The notes: generated by a model from the letters alone, not told the origin. A DNA stretch of 46,637 nucleotides from Ignavibacterium sp. (GCA_020724775.1 DYGG01000024.1:1-46637); one strand, 5' to 3'; counted from the first letter of the stretch, positions 8,947 through 17,446 are shown. Numbers and translations are program-made.

Positions 8947-11247
8947 TCATAATTTGTCGATGATAAAGACCGAGGTCAGGATGCCGCCGACGATGGAAAC
9001 GGCGCTGGAAATGGTCTTGAGCCAGTCCCGTTCCTGCTTGATGTCGGAGGGAACCACGATGGCGTCGCCGATTTCAACCTTGCGACGGAGAGTGCCATTT
9101 CCGGCAAACACCCGGCCATCGGCTTTAATCAGACGGGTCTCTTTCTTGTTCGCCTGCCGGGTGAAACTTCCGGCCCGTTTAACATAGTATTCAACCTTTT
9201 TCCCCGATTCGTATTTGATGGTGCCGTTGGCGCCGACCGCGCCCATCACCGAAATCCCGCTCGGTATCTGCGGCACATAAATCCGGTCTCCGTTCTGAAG
9301 AGTGACATTCCCCCGGGAGCCCTTTGAGTCAATGATTCTATCTACGTCGATTATCACCCGATTCATGCTTTCAAGATTCAAATTGACAATTTCGACTTTC
9401 TTGAATTGGCCGGCGGAATCGGCATGAAGAGGCTGCGAATTCTGCACCATTTCCGGAAGATTCTTGCGCACGAGGTCCCGGGAGATACTTTCCCGCTGGA
9501 AAATTATCCCTTTGGGAAAAGCCCGCTCGGTGAATCCGCCGGCGCGACTGAAAAGGTCATACAATGTCTCGGTGCGGGACAATAGCGCATACTGCCCCGG
9601 AAACTGGACTTCACCTTCAATCACGACCGAGCGATGCAAGAACCAGTCGGGAATCTGGCGAACGAACACCCGGTCATCTTCGAGAAGCAAAACCGCCTCC
9701 ATCTTTGTCTTGGAGAGGTCGATATATTCCAGGCGGACCCGCCCCAGACTGTCGGTGCGGGCGATTTCGAAACCGAGTTGGTAAGCATTTTTCTTCAGGT
9801 CGCCGGCGAGAAAAACCAGGTCGGCCAGATTCATATTGTCATAAAGAAGATATTCTCCCGGCTTTTTGACTTCGCCGTCGATATAGACATATTTTCTTCT
9901 TTTGACCTCGTCGATGCTGTAAACATGCAGGGAGTCCATATCCTGCAGAAGGAAATTTCCCTGACCGGAGAGGATTTGATTCAAATTGACCGGAATCACC
10001 TCTTCGCGGCGGTCGGGATACCGTCGGAACAGATTGGCGCGGTCATAATAGACATTTTTCGGCTGCAATTCCCCCAGTTTCAAGAGGTCACGAATGGTGG
10101 TGGAATCGGTTCTTTCGAATTCGCCGGGATGTTTCACCAGGCCGTCGATATAAATCACATTTCGTTTCATATCGTACAGGGAGAAGACCGCGACCCGGTC
10201 GCCATCGGCAAGGGCAATATCATTGACCGGCTTGCCGCTGTTGCCGTTAAGGTTGACGTCGATAACTTCTTTTTCATCTTCAGGCGAGAAGCGTTCCAGC
10301 ATGATTCGGTCGAGATAGGCATCGGCAGCAGTCCCTCCGGCAAGCCCCAGAAGACTGCTGACCGTTTCATTGCCCAGAATTTCATAAATGGCGGGGCGCT
10401 TGACGGCGCCGCTGATACGGACACGCGGTCCCGTCACCGGGATAAAGATGGCATCCCCGGAGGAGAGCCGAATATCGCTCTTGCTATCTCCTTTCAAGAG
10501 AAACTGGTAAAGGTCTAATGTCGTGACGATTTCATTTTTTCGAATCAACTGGATATTCCGCATGGAGCCACGCAGATTCGGTCCGCCGGCGAGGTAAAGA
10601 GCATTAAAAAGAGTCGTCAGAGAACTTACAGTATAAGCGCCGGGACGTTTCACTTCGCCGGTTAGATAAATCCTGATGGAGCGGATTTTCCCCAGGGAGA
10701 CCGATGATTTGAAATCGGAATATATCGAGGAGAATTTCCGGTTAACTGCCGCTTCAAAATCAGCCAGGGTCAGACCCCAGACAACAATCTCGCCGACTTT
10801 GGGGATAAATAACTTGCCCTGACGGTCCACGGTCAGGTTGTATTCCTTTTCGACTTTTCCCCAGAGGTAGATGACAATATTATCGCCGGGTCCAAGGATA
10901 TAATCGGCGGCATCGGCGATTTCCGGCGCCGCCGATAGTTCGGAGGGGACGTTGAAAAGGGAATATCCAAAAGGCTCCAGTTCTGTGACGGTTGGAGCAT
11001 TCGATTCGGGGGGCTTAATATTGGCGACCGGTTGAGTTTCTTTCTGGACCGGAAGCGGCGGAGTCTGGCTGGCGCCGTAAAATTCGGGACTGTTATAAGT
11101 TTTCTCACCCGTCTTCTGCGGGCGAAATTCTTCGAGATAATTTTTTATGAGACTATCGGGAACGGCATCGGTGCAATAGGCCGGCTTGAACCAGCTGACG
11201 GCCACCAGCAAAATTACCAGTGCGATAAGAATTATGATTATTCGCAT
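8947..11247 (-). CDS. Polysaccharide export protein with six SLBB domains (Wza-like/OPX)
   Basis: 766 residues from ATG 11247, chosen because GGAAGG lies 5 nt before it; a GTG at 11253 is less likely. Numbering below counts from that GTG. Residues 4-20 are a hydrophobic export signal with no lipobox. At ~118-178 is the Poly_export domain (YILGPGDNIVIYLWG). Six SLBB beta-grasp repeats follow, starting near 194 (YLTGEVKRPGAY), 278 (RISGAVKRPAIY), 367 (YIDGLVKHPGEF), 456 (YIDGEVKKPGEY), 543 (VIEGEVQFPGQY) and 667 (SVMGAVGANGTI). A C-terminal hydrophobic segment (~748-764) could be the amphipathic outer-membrane helix of Wza-type channels. These proteins form the periplasmic/outer-membrane conduit for capsule or exopolysaccharide. 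Six SLBBs make it longer than E. coli Wza (~380 residues). It is monocistronic, with its own terminator. Confidence 0.93.
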   Translation of the reverse strand: MRIIIILIALVILLVAVSWFKPAYCTDAVPDSLIKNYLEEFRPQKTGEKTYNSPEFYGASQTPPLPVQKETQPVANIKPPESNAPTVTELEPFGYSLFNVPSELSAAPEIADAADYILGPGDNIVIYLWGKVEKEYNLTVDRQGKLFIPKVGEIVVWGLTLADFEAAVNRKFSSIYSDFKSSVSLGKIRSIRIYLTGEVKRPGAYTVSSLTTLFNALYLAGGPNLRGSMRNIQLIRKNEIVTTLDLYQFLLKGDSKSDIRLSSGDAIFIPVTGPRVRISGAVKRPAIYEILGNETVSSLLGLAGGTAADAYLDRIMLERFSPEDEKEVIDVNLNGNSGKPVNDIALADGDRVAVFSLYDMKRNVIYIDGLVKHPGEFERTDSTTIRDLLKLGELQPKNVYYDRANLFRRYPDRREEVIPVNLNQILSGQGNFLLQDMDSLHVYSIDEVKRRKYVYIDGEVKKPGEYLLYDNMNLADLVFLAGDLKKNAYQLGFEIARTDSLGRVRLEYIDLSKTKMEAVLLLEDDRVFVRQIPDWFLHRSVVIEGEVQFPGQYALLSRTETLYDLFSRAGGFTERAFPKGIIFQRESISRDLVRKNLPEMVQNSQPLHADSAGQFKKVEIVNLNLESMNRVIIDVDRIIDSKGSRGNVTLQNGDRIYVPQIPSGISVMGAVGANGTIKYESGKKVEYYVKRAGSFTRQANKKETRLIKADGRVFAGNGTLRRKVEIGDAIVVPSDIKQERDWLKTISSAVSIVGGILTSVFIIDKL

Positions 11248-11641
11248 AAACACCTTCCATGGTTTTGATAAACTCCATTTCTCTCAAGCGGTTGATAATG
11301 CAAGCGGGATGCCGGTTTCCCTGAGGCAAGGAAACAGCATAAACGGCAAGCGATTACGGTTTGGCGGAGTCTGTCAATCGACAGGCGCTGAGAAAAAACT
11401 GCCGGTTGATAGTGGAAAATATTTCTTTACGTAAGATAGCAATGGAGCAAGGGGGAAAGCCGGAGTTAAGAGGCGCGCCGGACATTGCCGCCCATTTCTG
11501 TTGGCCATGACAGTGTGACAGACTTCTAATTAAGGCAAGATGGTCGCGCCGAACTGTCGCAACATTGCGGCAGAAATCGCGTTTATTAGATTAATATGGT
11601 GTCAGCAAGTCTATTTTATCTCAGAAGGGAGATGTATCATC
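11248..11641. other. Divergent intergenic region between SLBB exporter and TPR-like gene
   Basis: This 394-bp stretch must hold promoters for both flanking genes, but I see no convincing -35/-10 pair. Two local patterns stand out: a direct repeat TGACAGtgTGACAG at 11508-11521, and an imperfect 18-bp palindrome at 11555-11572 (TGtCGCAA, CA, TTGCGgCA) that could be an operator for the TPR-like gene. Confidence 0.4.
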
Positions 11642-12103
11642 ATGAACAAGTTGCCGTCGTTCGACCTGGCGGAAAGCCATCGCTACTTCGCCGCTCATTG
11701 CTTTAACAAGACCTGGGATTTCATTGACAAACCGAGCCGCACCGAAGAAGAAGGGGAAGAGATGCTTCATACCTGCCTGGCGTCACTCTGGCATTGGTCG
11801 CAGAGGGATGATGCTACCACAGAGAATTTTTCTGTAGGCTACTGGCAAGCCAGCCGCGTTTTCGCGCTTCTGGGAAGAGCCGATGATGCCCGCAAGTATG
11901 CCCGGCGCAGCCTCGAAAAAAGCCGTGGACTCGCCCCCTTTTATGAAGGGTATGCTTACGAAGCGCTGGCGCGAAGTGAATCGGTTGCCGGTAACCATGA
12001 AAAAGTGAAAGAGTATCTGGCGCAAGCCCGAAAGTTATGTGAAACAGTGAAAGACGAGGAGAGCAAAAAACTGCTTTTGGGCGATTTGGACCAGATTAAA
12101 TGA
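11642..12103 (+). CDS. TPR-like helical protein of unknown function
   Basis: 153 residues, predicted all-helical, with no signal peptide. The central part (about 65-140) has TPR-like helix pairs: GYWQASRVFALLGRADDARKY, YEGYAYEALARSESVAGN, then EKVKEYLAQARKLCETV. Such repeats mediate protein contacts; I do not recognise a specific family. I placed the start at 11642 because GGGAG lies 10 nt upstream; the frame is open back to 11540 but that extension looks non-coding. It is cytoplasmic by prediction. The NAD(P)-binding gene follows after ~97 bp and may or may not be co-transcribed. Composition matches its neighbours. Confidence 0.75.
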   Translation: MNKLPSFDLAESHRYFAAHCFNKTWDFIDKPSRTEEEGEEMLHTCLASLWHWSQRDDATTENFSVGYWQASRVFALLGRADDARKYARRSLEKSRGLAPFYEGYAYEALARSESVAGNHEKVKEYLAQARKLCETVKDEESKKLLLGDLDQIK

Positions 12104-12200
12104 TTACCAGAAATCGGACTCTTGAAAATTGTGCGCTCCGGACGGCAAACAGATTTTATAGTATGGACTTGAGAGACTTCGCAACGATAGATGAACTGGT

Positions 12201-12947
12201 ATGACACTCCTCGCCCTTTATCTTATTTACGCCCTTGCCCTGTCTATTGCTCTTGCGCGTAAGGGCGTTCGAGCCAGCACGGAGGGTAATTTTTTGTCTC
12301 CAGAAAAGAGAAAACTGCGACTGCTGATAATCGGCGCCACGGGGGGAACCGGTCGCCAGTTAGTAGAACAGGCGCTCAACCTCGGGCATGAGGTGACTGC
12401 ATTTGTGCGAAACCGCTCCGCCCTGAATCTGGCCAATCCGAGACTGCGGATAGTTCAGGGCGATATCATGGATTATGCCTCCGTTGCGGCCGCAGTAGCC
12501 GACCAGGATGCGGTGCTGTCGGCGCTGGGCCATAAGCGATATTTCTATCCGACCCGAATATTGTCCGAAGGAACCCGGAATATAATCAAGGCGATGGAAA
12601 CTCACGGTGTGGGGCGTCTGATCTGTGAGACCTCACTGGGGATTGGGAGCAGCGCAGGACGGATGGGGATATATTATACTTTCTTTCTCATTCCACTGAT
12701 ACTGCCGTTCTATTTCTGGGACAAGGCCCGTCAGGAGCAAATTGTTGCAAAGAGCAAATTGGATTGGGTGATTGTCCGACCAGGCGCCCTGACAAATTCA
12801 AAGCGGAAGGGAAGATATCGTCACGGGCAACGAGTCGGCAATTACCTCTGGACGGTGAAGATTTCACGAGCCGATGTAGCCGAGTTCATGCTCAAGCAAC
12901 TGGAAGACAACTCCTACCTGGAAACGTCCGTGAGTCTCTCTGATTAA
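12201..12947 (+). CDS. NAD(P)H-binding SDR-like protein (NmrA/BVR-B type)
   Basis: 248 residues. After an N-terminal membrane-like helix (residues 3-19) comes an atypical short-chain dehydrogenase Rossmann fold with the glycine motif GATGGTG (45-51). VQGDIMDYASVAAAVADQDAVLSALG follows across two blocks, and the family motif WVIVRPGALT lies near 190. This matches the NAD(P)-binding group that includes NmrA regulators and biliverdin reductase B; these act as reductases or redox sensors, and the substrate here is unknown. The usual catalytic YxxxK is not evident. A second hydrophobic stretch (FFLIPLILPFYFW, ~155-168) may associate with membrane. The ATG start has only a weak upstream ribosome site. 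The amino-terminal helix is uncommon for the family and could be an over-extended start, but I see no better internal ATG before the Rossmann motif. Confidence 0.8.
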   Translation: MTLLALYLIYALALSIALARKGVRASTEGNFLSPEKRKLRLLIIGATGGTGRQLVEQALNLGHEVTAFVRNRSALNLANPRLRIVQGDIMDYASVAAAVADQDAVLSALGHKRYFYPTRILSEGTRNIIKAMETHGVGRLICETSLGIGSSAGRMGIYYTFFLIPLILPFYFWDKARQEQIVAKSKLDWVIVRPGALTNSKRKGRYRHGQRVGNYLWTVKISRADVAEFMLKQLEDNSYLETSVSLSD

Positions 12948-13057
12948 GAAGGTCGGTCTTCCTCAGGACTGGTCAGCAGATTCCTCTGGATAGCATTTAG
13001 CCATTGAAAGGGCGCTACGGACCGGCAACGTTCTGCAAGGATTCCAACAAAGTTCCA

Positions 13058-14278
13058 TTACTGCATTACCGGCACCCGGAGACGTTTTGAAACCAGTTGT
13101 GCAATCCGCTCTATCCCCTCAACTATCTGCTTCTCGGTTGGAAAAGAATAATTGAGACGGATCGTGTTTCCACCGGAGCCGTCGGTAAAAAATCCTTTCC
13201 CTATCACAAAGGCGACGTTTTTCTCAACCGCTTCTTTAAGAAGTTCCAGGGTATCGATATAATCGGGGAGTTTTAGCCAGAGGAACATCCCCCCTTCCGG
13301 TTTCGACCAGGAGATACTTTCATCGGACGGCATAAACCGCTCTAAAGCGGCCAGCATTACGGAACGTTTCACCTTATAAAGCCCCCGACTGAGAACTACC
13401 TGGCGGTCCACCTGGCGCGCTTCCAGGAGGAAGGCGGCAAGGAATGAGATGTATGCCGAAGTGCAGAGGTCGGTTCCCTGCTTAGCCATCACAAGTTTAT
13501 CAATCACGGAGCCTGGCCCCATTATCCAGCCGATTCTGAAACCGGGAGAGAATATCTTGGAGAAAGTTTTCATCATTATTACCCGTTCCTCTTTATCCAT
13601 CGAAAAAAGCGAGGGGAGACTCTCTCCCTGAAACCGCAACTCTCGGTACGGAGTATCTTCAATGATAATGAGGTCGTATTGAGAGGCTATCTCCAAAACG
13701 CGGACTCTTCGCTCATAAGAAAGGGTTATTCCCGAAGGATTTTGGAAATCGGGGATGAGATAGACAAATTTCGGTTTACGCCCGGCCTCCAGCAGACGAA
13801 TAACGGTCTTTTCCAATTCCTCCGGTACGATGCCGTCAAAGTCCAACTCGACGCCGTGAAAATCGGCGCGAAATGCGCGGAACGCCTGAATCGCCCCGAT
13901 ATAGGTGGGCTTCTCCACGATAATGGGGTCGCCCGGGTCGATGAAAATCTTGGCGAGAAGGTCTAATCCCTGTTGCGAGGATGCCACCACTACCATATTT
14001 GTTGCCGTCACGTTTTCACCCTGCCGCTCCATATAGTCAATCAACTGCTTCTTGAGAAACGGCTCCCCTTCGGTTGGTGAATATTGTAGCGCCAGCCGCC
14101 CTCTCTCCCGGATGACCTTAAGAGAAGCCTCTTCGACCGCCTGGTATGGAAAAATCGCCGGGTCGGGAAGTCCTCCGCCGAAAGAGATAGTGTCAGGCTG
14201 CCTGGTCAGTTTCAATAACTCTCGTATCTCCGAGCGATAAAGACTTTTCGCCATGGTGGAAAATTGTATGTCAGCCAT
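13058..14278 (-). CDS. PLP-dependent aminotransferase (LysN/2-aminoadipate transaminase-like)
   Basis: 406 residues, fold type I class I/II aminotransferase of the group that includes 2-aminoadipate and aromatic/branched-chain transaminases. Diagnostic blocks are TISFGGGLPDPAIFP (30-44), LQYSPTEGEPFLKK (64-77), YLIPDFQNPSGITLS (173-187), IIEDTPYRELRF (206-217), and the PLP-lysine block MKTFSKIFSPGFRIGW, with Lys241 and Arg248. The C-terminal IRLNYSF holds the substrate-carboxylate Arg. All key residues are intact, in contrast to the HisC-like protein at 6682-7827. The start at 14278 is supported by GGAGG four bases upstream; an in-frame ATG at 14308 has no ribosome site. It is transcribed divergently from a MocR-type regulator, a common arrangement in which the regulator controls the aminotransferase. 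Confidence 0.92.
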   Translation of the reverse strand: MADIQFSTMAKSLYRSEIRELLKLTRQPDTISFGGGLPDPAIFPYQAVEEASLKVIRERGRLALQYSPTEGEPFLKKQLIDYMERQGENVTATNMVVVASSQQGLDLLAKIFIDPGDPIIVEKPTYIGAIQAFRAFRADFHGVELDFDGIVPEELEKTVIRLLEAGRKPKFVYLIPDFQNPSGITLSYERRVRVLEIASQYDLIIIEDTPYRELRFQGESLPSLFSMDKEERVIMMKTFSKIFSPGFRIGWIMGPGSVIDKLVMAKQGTDLCTSAYISFLAAFLLEARQVDRQVVLSRGLYKVKRSVMLAALERFMPSDESISWSKPEGGMFLWLKLPDYIDTLELLKEAVEKNVAFVIGKGFFTDGSGGNTIRLNYSFPTEKQIVEGIERIAQLVSKRLRVPVMQ

Positions 14279-14315
14279 ACTGCCTCCGCTATTTTTGGTT
14301 ATTGTCATATTTCAC

Positions 14316-14346
14316 TTGACACACACTAATAATACAATTAGTATTA
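14316..14346 (+). promoter_or_regulatory. Promoter of the MocR-type gene overlapping a palindromic operator
   Basis: TTGACA (14316-14321), a 17-bp spacer and TAGTAT (14339-14344) form a plausible sigma70-type promoter for the regulator gene. The inverted repeat TAATAC-5 nt-GTATTA (14330-14346) covers the -10 element, so a bound regulator would block it. A partly similar element, TATTACAATAGTGTTACAG, follows at 14342-14360. Operator function is inferred. Confidence 0.5.
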
Positions 14347-14453
14347 CAATAGTGTTACAGTTTTAATGTCACTATAACAATAAATCCAAACTTGGAATTA
14401 TTAGCAATAATTGTATCAATGACAAAAAGATAACCTTGTAAAGGATAATCTAT

Positions 14454-15842
14454 ATGCAGTTGCACTGGAAACCGGAGTTGCCCAGAAAAGGGGGACCTTT
14501 GTATCTGTCGCTGGTCCGAAAATTGGAGGAAGATATCGCGCAGGGACGGTTAGCGGTCGGAACCCGAATGCCGACCCAGCGAGAACTTGCCGATGAGTTG
14601 AAAGTTGCCATCGGGACCGTTACCAAGGCATTCACAGAGGCAGAGCGACGTGGTTTAATTTATGGCGACGGCCGTCGCGGTACTTTCGTCGGCGAAATCC
14701 CCAAGCCGCGGGCGATACTGGCATCGATGAATCGTACTTTGCCGATCGGAATCGACCTGAGCAAGAACCACCCGGCTCATGCCTTTGACCCTGATTTAGC
14801 CGGGGCGTTACGGCAGATTATCCGTTCTCCCCGGATACAGAGTTTCCTTCAATATCCGCCGGCATCAGGCATGCCGGAGCATCTTCAGGCGGGAGCCACC
14901 TGGCTGAGTACGGTCGGGATGAGAGTTGACCCGGAAAATCTTCATATTACCGCCGGCGCTCAGCATGCGTTAAATGTCATAATCGCCACCGAAACCACCC
15001 CCGGCGATATTATCGCCGCTGAAGAATATACTTATCCCGGGGTGAAGGCTATCGCCGATATGCTGGGGCTGGAACTGGTCGGGGCGCCGATGGACGCCGA
15101 TGGGATAATTCCCGAAGAACTGGAGTCGCTCTGCCGGAGCCGCAATATTCGGCTTCTTTATCTGAATCCGTCGCTGCAGAATCCGACCAATATAATCATG
15201 CCGACCTCCCGTCGGGAAAAGATAGTCGAACTTGCCGAGCGTTATAATTTCACTGTGGTCGAAGATGAGATACTGGCGCCGCTGATGGCGCCGCCCCCGT
15301 CATATATATCGCAACTGGTGCCGGAGCGGGCATATTTTGTTATTTCATCATCCAAGTCGGTAGCGGCGGGGCTTCGGCTCGGCTTCGTGGTAGCGCCGTC
15401 GGCAAAAAGGCAGAAACTGGGGGAAACGCTCCAGGCTTCCTGTCTCAGCATCCCGCCGCTTATGGCGGAGATTTTTGCGCGCTGGATGGATGACGGGACA
15501 GTGGCAAAGGTCATTGCCCGACGTCGCGAGGAACTGGCGGCAAGCAATAAACTGGCGCAGGAAATTCTGAGCGATTTCAAAGTGCGGATTCATCAGTCGG
15601 GATACCACCTCTGGTTGGAGTTGCCGGAAGGGTGGGGCAGCATGGCTTTTGCGACCGAATCACAGCGGCGCGGGGTGGCGGTTTCACCGGCCGAGATTTT
15701 CGCGGTGGGGCGGCGTGCTCCCGTTAACGGCATTCGCCTCTCGGTCGGGGCGGTATCCGACCGACTACTTCTGAAAAGCGGACTGGAAATTCTGGTCGGT
15801 ATTCTCAAGGGTAACTCCCGGCAGGAAAAAGTAACCGTATGA
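14454..15842 (+). CDS. MocR-type regulator: GntR winged helix fused to aminotransferase domain
   Basis: 462 residues. Residues ~12-80 are a GntR winged helix-turn-helix (LYLSLVRKLEEDIAQGRL, MPTQRELADELKVAIGTVTK, GLIYGDGRRGTFV). Residues ~100-455 form a fold-I aminotransferase domain with YLNPSLQNPTN (236-246), VVEDEIL (Asp271) and the PLP-lysine block SSSKSVAAGLRLGF (Lys301). MocR/TauR/PdxR-type regulators sense PLP and an amino compound and commonly regulate the adjacent gene; here that would be the divergent aminotransferase at 13058-14278. AAAGGA lies ~10 nt upstream of the ATG. The stop overlaps the next gene's start by four bases, so the methyltransferase is likely translationally coupled. 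The effector is unknown. Confidence 0.92.
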   Translation: MQLHWKPELPRKGGPLYLSLVRKLEEDIAQGRLAVGTRMPTQRELADELKVAIGTVTKAFTEAERRGLIYGDGRRGTFVGEIPKPRAILASMNRTLPIGIDLSKNHPAHAFDPDLAGALRQIIRSPRIQSFLQYPPASGMPEHLQAGATWLSTVGMRVDPENLHITAGAQHALNVIIATETTPGDIIAAEEYTYPGVKAIADMLGLELVGAPMDADGIIPEELESLCRSRNIRLLYLNPSLQNPTNIIMPTSRREKIVELAERYNFTVVEDEILAPLMAPPPSYISQLVPERAYFVISSSKSVAAGLRLGFVVAPSAKRQKLGETLQASCLSIPPLMAEIFARWMDDGTVAKVIARRREELAASNKLAQEILSDFKVRIHQSGYHLWLELPEGWGSMAFATESQRRGVAVSPAEIFAVGRRAPVNGIRLSVGAVSDRLLLKSGLEILVGILKGNSRQEKVTV

Positions 15843-16579
15843 ATGAGCCTCCGGAGTTTAAAAATGTCTATGAAGACAGAAAGCGGGCGGAGGCGTACGC
15901 CAAACTGGAGTTTCCCGGAACTTATTATCTGGCATACCGTGACCTGCCGTCTCTAATTGCCAGGTACGCCCCGGGAAAGCGGGCGCTTGATTTCGGCTGT
16001 GGCACCGGACGCTCCACCCGTTTCCTCAAAAGTCTCGGATTTGATGTCATCGGCATAGATATCTCCGCCAGTATGATTGCCAAAGCACGGGAGATTGACC
16101 CGATGGGGAATTACAGGCTGGTGCCTGACAGCGAATCCGGACTGCAGTCGCTCGACCTTAAAGTTGACTTAGTGCTTTCGGCATTCACATTCGACAATAT
16201 ACCGACTCGTGAGAAGAAGATAGCCCTCTTCAAGAGTCTCGGAAGTGTCTTGAGCCAGGAAGGATGTCTCATAAACCTGGTGTCGTCGCCGGAAATTTAC
16301 CGGCATGAATGGGCATCTTTTTCGACCAGCGATTTTCCGGAGAACCGATTCGCCCGCAGCGGCGACCGGGTAAAGATCATCATCACTGCCGTCGAGGATA
16401 ATCGTCCCGTGGAGGATATCGTCTGGGAGGATGACGATTATCGTCAGGTGTATCGGGAAGCCGGATTGGAACCGGTGGAGGTTCATTGTCCTCTGGGTCT
16501 GAAAGATGAGCCATATCCCTGGGTCAATGAAACCGAAATTGCCCCCTGGGTGATATATCTTCTGCGGAAGGCGGTTTGA
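15839..16579 (+). CDS. Class I SAM-dependent methyltransferase
   Basis: 246 residues with a canonical Rossmann methyltransferase core. Motif I is ALDFGCGTGRS (residues 49-59), motif II VIGIDISASMIAKAREI, then LDLKVDLVLSAFTFDNI as the post-II/motif IV region. It belongs to the methyltransf_11/25 group, which methylates small molecules or proteins; the substrate cannot be assigned. Its ATG overlaps the MocR-type gene's stop (ATGA at 15839-15842), so the two are probably one transcription unit. This suggests that the compound controlled by the regulator is also the methyl acceptor or a related metabolite, but this is inference. The C-terminal part (IVWEDDDYRQVYREAGLEP) carries the usual substrate-side helices. 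Confidence 0.88.
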   Translation: MNEPPEFKNVYEDRKRAEAYAKLEFPGTYYLAYRDLPSLIARYAPGKRALDFGCGTGRSTRFLKSLGFDVIGIDISASMIAKAREIDPMGNYRLVPDSESGLQSLDLKVDLVLSAFTFDNIPTREKKIALFKSLGSVLSQEGCLINLVSSPEIYRHEWASFSTSDFPENRFARSGDRVKIIITAVEDNRPVEDIVWEDDDYRQVYREAGLEPVEVHCPLGLKDEPYPWVNETEIAPWVIYLLRKAV

Positions 16580-16685
16580 CAATATCCGCTATCTCTTGCC
16601 GTGGGAGACTCCGGTAAGGGAAAGTCCGGTAAGTCGGATGGGGGAAAAACGGCGTTCTTCTTAGGCAGAATCGAAAAATCCCGCT

Positions 16686-16713
16686 TTGCCAATGGGGTGA
16701 ACCGTATTATAAT
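16686..16713 (+). promoter_or_regulatory. greA promoter with leaderless geometry
   Basis: TTGCCA (16686-16691), 16 bp, then TATAAT (16708-16713). Only six bases separate the -10 box from the greA ATG (16720), so transcription should start at or next to the start codon. No Shine-Dalgarno sequence is present. Confidence 0.7.
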
Positions 16714-16719
16714 ATCGTT

Positions 16720-17199
16720 ATGAACAACGACCCGATATATCTGTCCAAACAGGGACGCATCAAACTGGAGCAGGAACTAAAGAAGCTCAAGACGGAGGAC
16801 CGTCCAAGATTAATCGCCGAAATCAAGCGGGCGATGCATATGGGGGACCTTTCGGAGAATGCCGAGTACCATGCCGCCAAAGAAGCCCAGACACATCTGG
16901 AGCGGAAAATCGCTGAACTGGAAGATAAACTGAGCCGGGTGCGCTCGGTGGAAACCGATAATATTCCCACCGACAAAGCGTATCTGTTTGCGAAGGTGAC
17001 GGTCAAAGACTTGAAAAGCGGCGAGAAGATTGGATATCAACTGGCGCCGCCGGATGAGGCCGATGTTGATAATGACATTATTTCAGTGAAATCGCCGATA
17101 GGGGCGGCGCTTCTGGGGAAAGCGGTCGGGGAGAAGGTTGAAGTCAAAGTGCCGGCCGGAATCATTCATTACGAAATCCTCAAGATCTCCCGAGACTGA
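16720..17199 (+). CDS. greA: Transcription elongation factor GreA
   Basis: 159 residues, the normal GreA length. The N-terminal coiled coil (about 1-77) holds the tip motif MGDLSENAEYHAAKE (41-55), whose acidic residues enter the RNA polymerase secondary channel and stimulate cleavage of backtracked RNA. The C-terminal FKBP-like domain includes the family block SPIGAALLGKAVGEKVEV and ends in YEILKIS. Start choice is unambiguous: the -10 box sits immediately before the ATG, with no room for a ribosome-binding site, so translation is probably leaderless. It is followed by an intrinsic terminator at 17207-17250 and is convergent with the small zinc-ribbon gene. It appears to be a monocistronic housekeeping gene. 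Confidence 0.97.
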   Translation: MNNDPIYLSKQGRIKLEQELKKLKTEDRPRLIAEIKRAMHMGDLSENAEYHAAKEAQTHLERKIAELEDKLSRVRSVETDNIPTDKAYLFAKVTVKDLKSGEKIGYQLAPPDEADVDNDIISVKSPIGAALLGKAVGEKVEVKVPAGIIHYEILKISRD

Positions 17200-17206
17200 A
17201 AATAGA

Positions 17207-17250
17207 AAATCCCCAATCGCCGGCAGCGATCGGGGATTTATCGAATTTTT
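17207..17250 (+). terminator. Intrinsic terminator after greA
   Basis: The arms AAATCCCCaATCG (17207-17219) and CGATcGGGGATTT (17227-17239) pair with one mismatch over a 7-nt loop and are followed by a T-rich run ending at 17250. In reverse it also ends the convergent zinc-ribbon gene, though with a weaker T tract. Confidence 0.85.
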
Positions 17251-17266
17251 GTGGCAGTGTCGCTAA

Positions 17267-17446
17267 TCAGTATTCATCTTCATCACCGCCATAGCTGTCG
17301 ATTTCCGGGGTTTCTTCGTCGTAATATTCCTCATCCTCGGCGACAACTTCAGCGGCCATATCGGCGCACTCGATAGAGCAGTAAACCTGTCCACCCTGCT
17401 TGATCGGCTTGCCAGAGAATTTCTCTCCGCAGAATGCGCAGATCAT
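17267..17446 (-). CDS. 59-residue acidic zinc-ribbon protein (TRASH/MYM-like)
   Basis: This short gene starts MICAFCGEKFSGKP and ends in a highly acidic tail. Four cysteines form CxxC (Cys3, Cys6) and CxxxC (Cys23, Cys27) in the context VYCSIECADMA, a treble-clef pattern resembling TRASH/MYM-type metal-binding fingers. The tail from residue 37 (EDEEYYDEE onward) is almost entirely Asp, Glu and Tyr. A strong ribosome site, GGAGG, lies 10 nt before the ATG, which supports a real gene. Its role could be metal sensing or chaperoning, or RNA polymerase/ribosome contact; this is not decidable from sequence. It converges on greA with a shared terminator region. Confidence 0.8.
   Translation of the reverse strand: MICAFCGEKFSGKPIKQGGQVYCSIECADMAAEVVAEDEEYYDEETPEIDSYGGDEDEY

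Noticed and set aside
9634-10518. 294-codon frame antisense to the SLBB exporter
   Set aside because: No motif or start signal; shadow of the exporter coding sequence.
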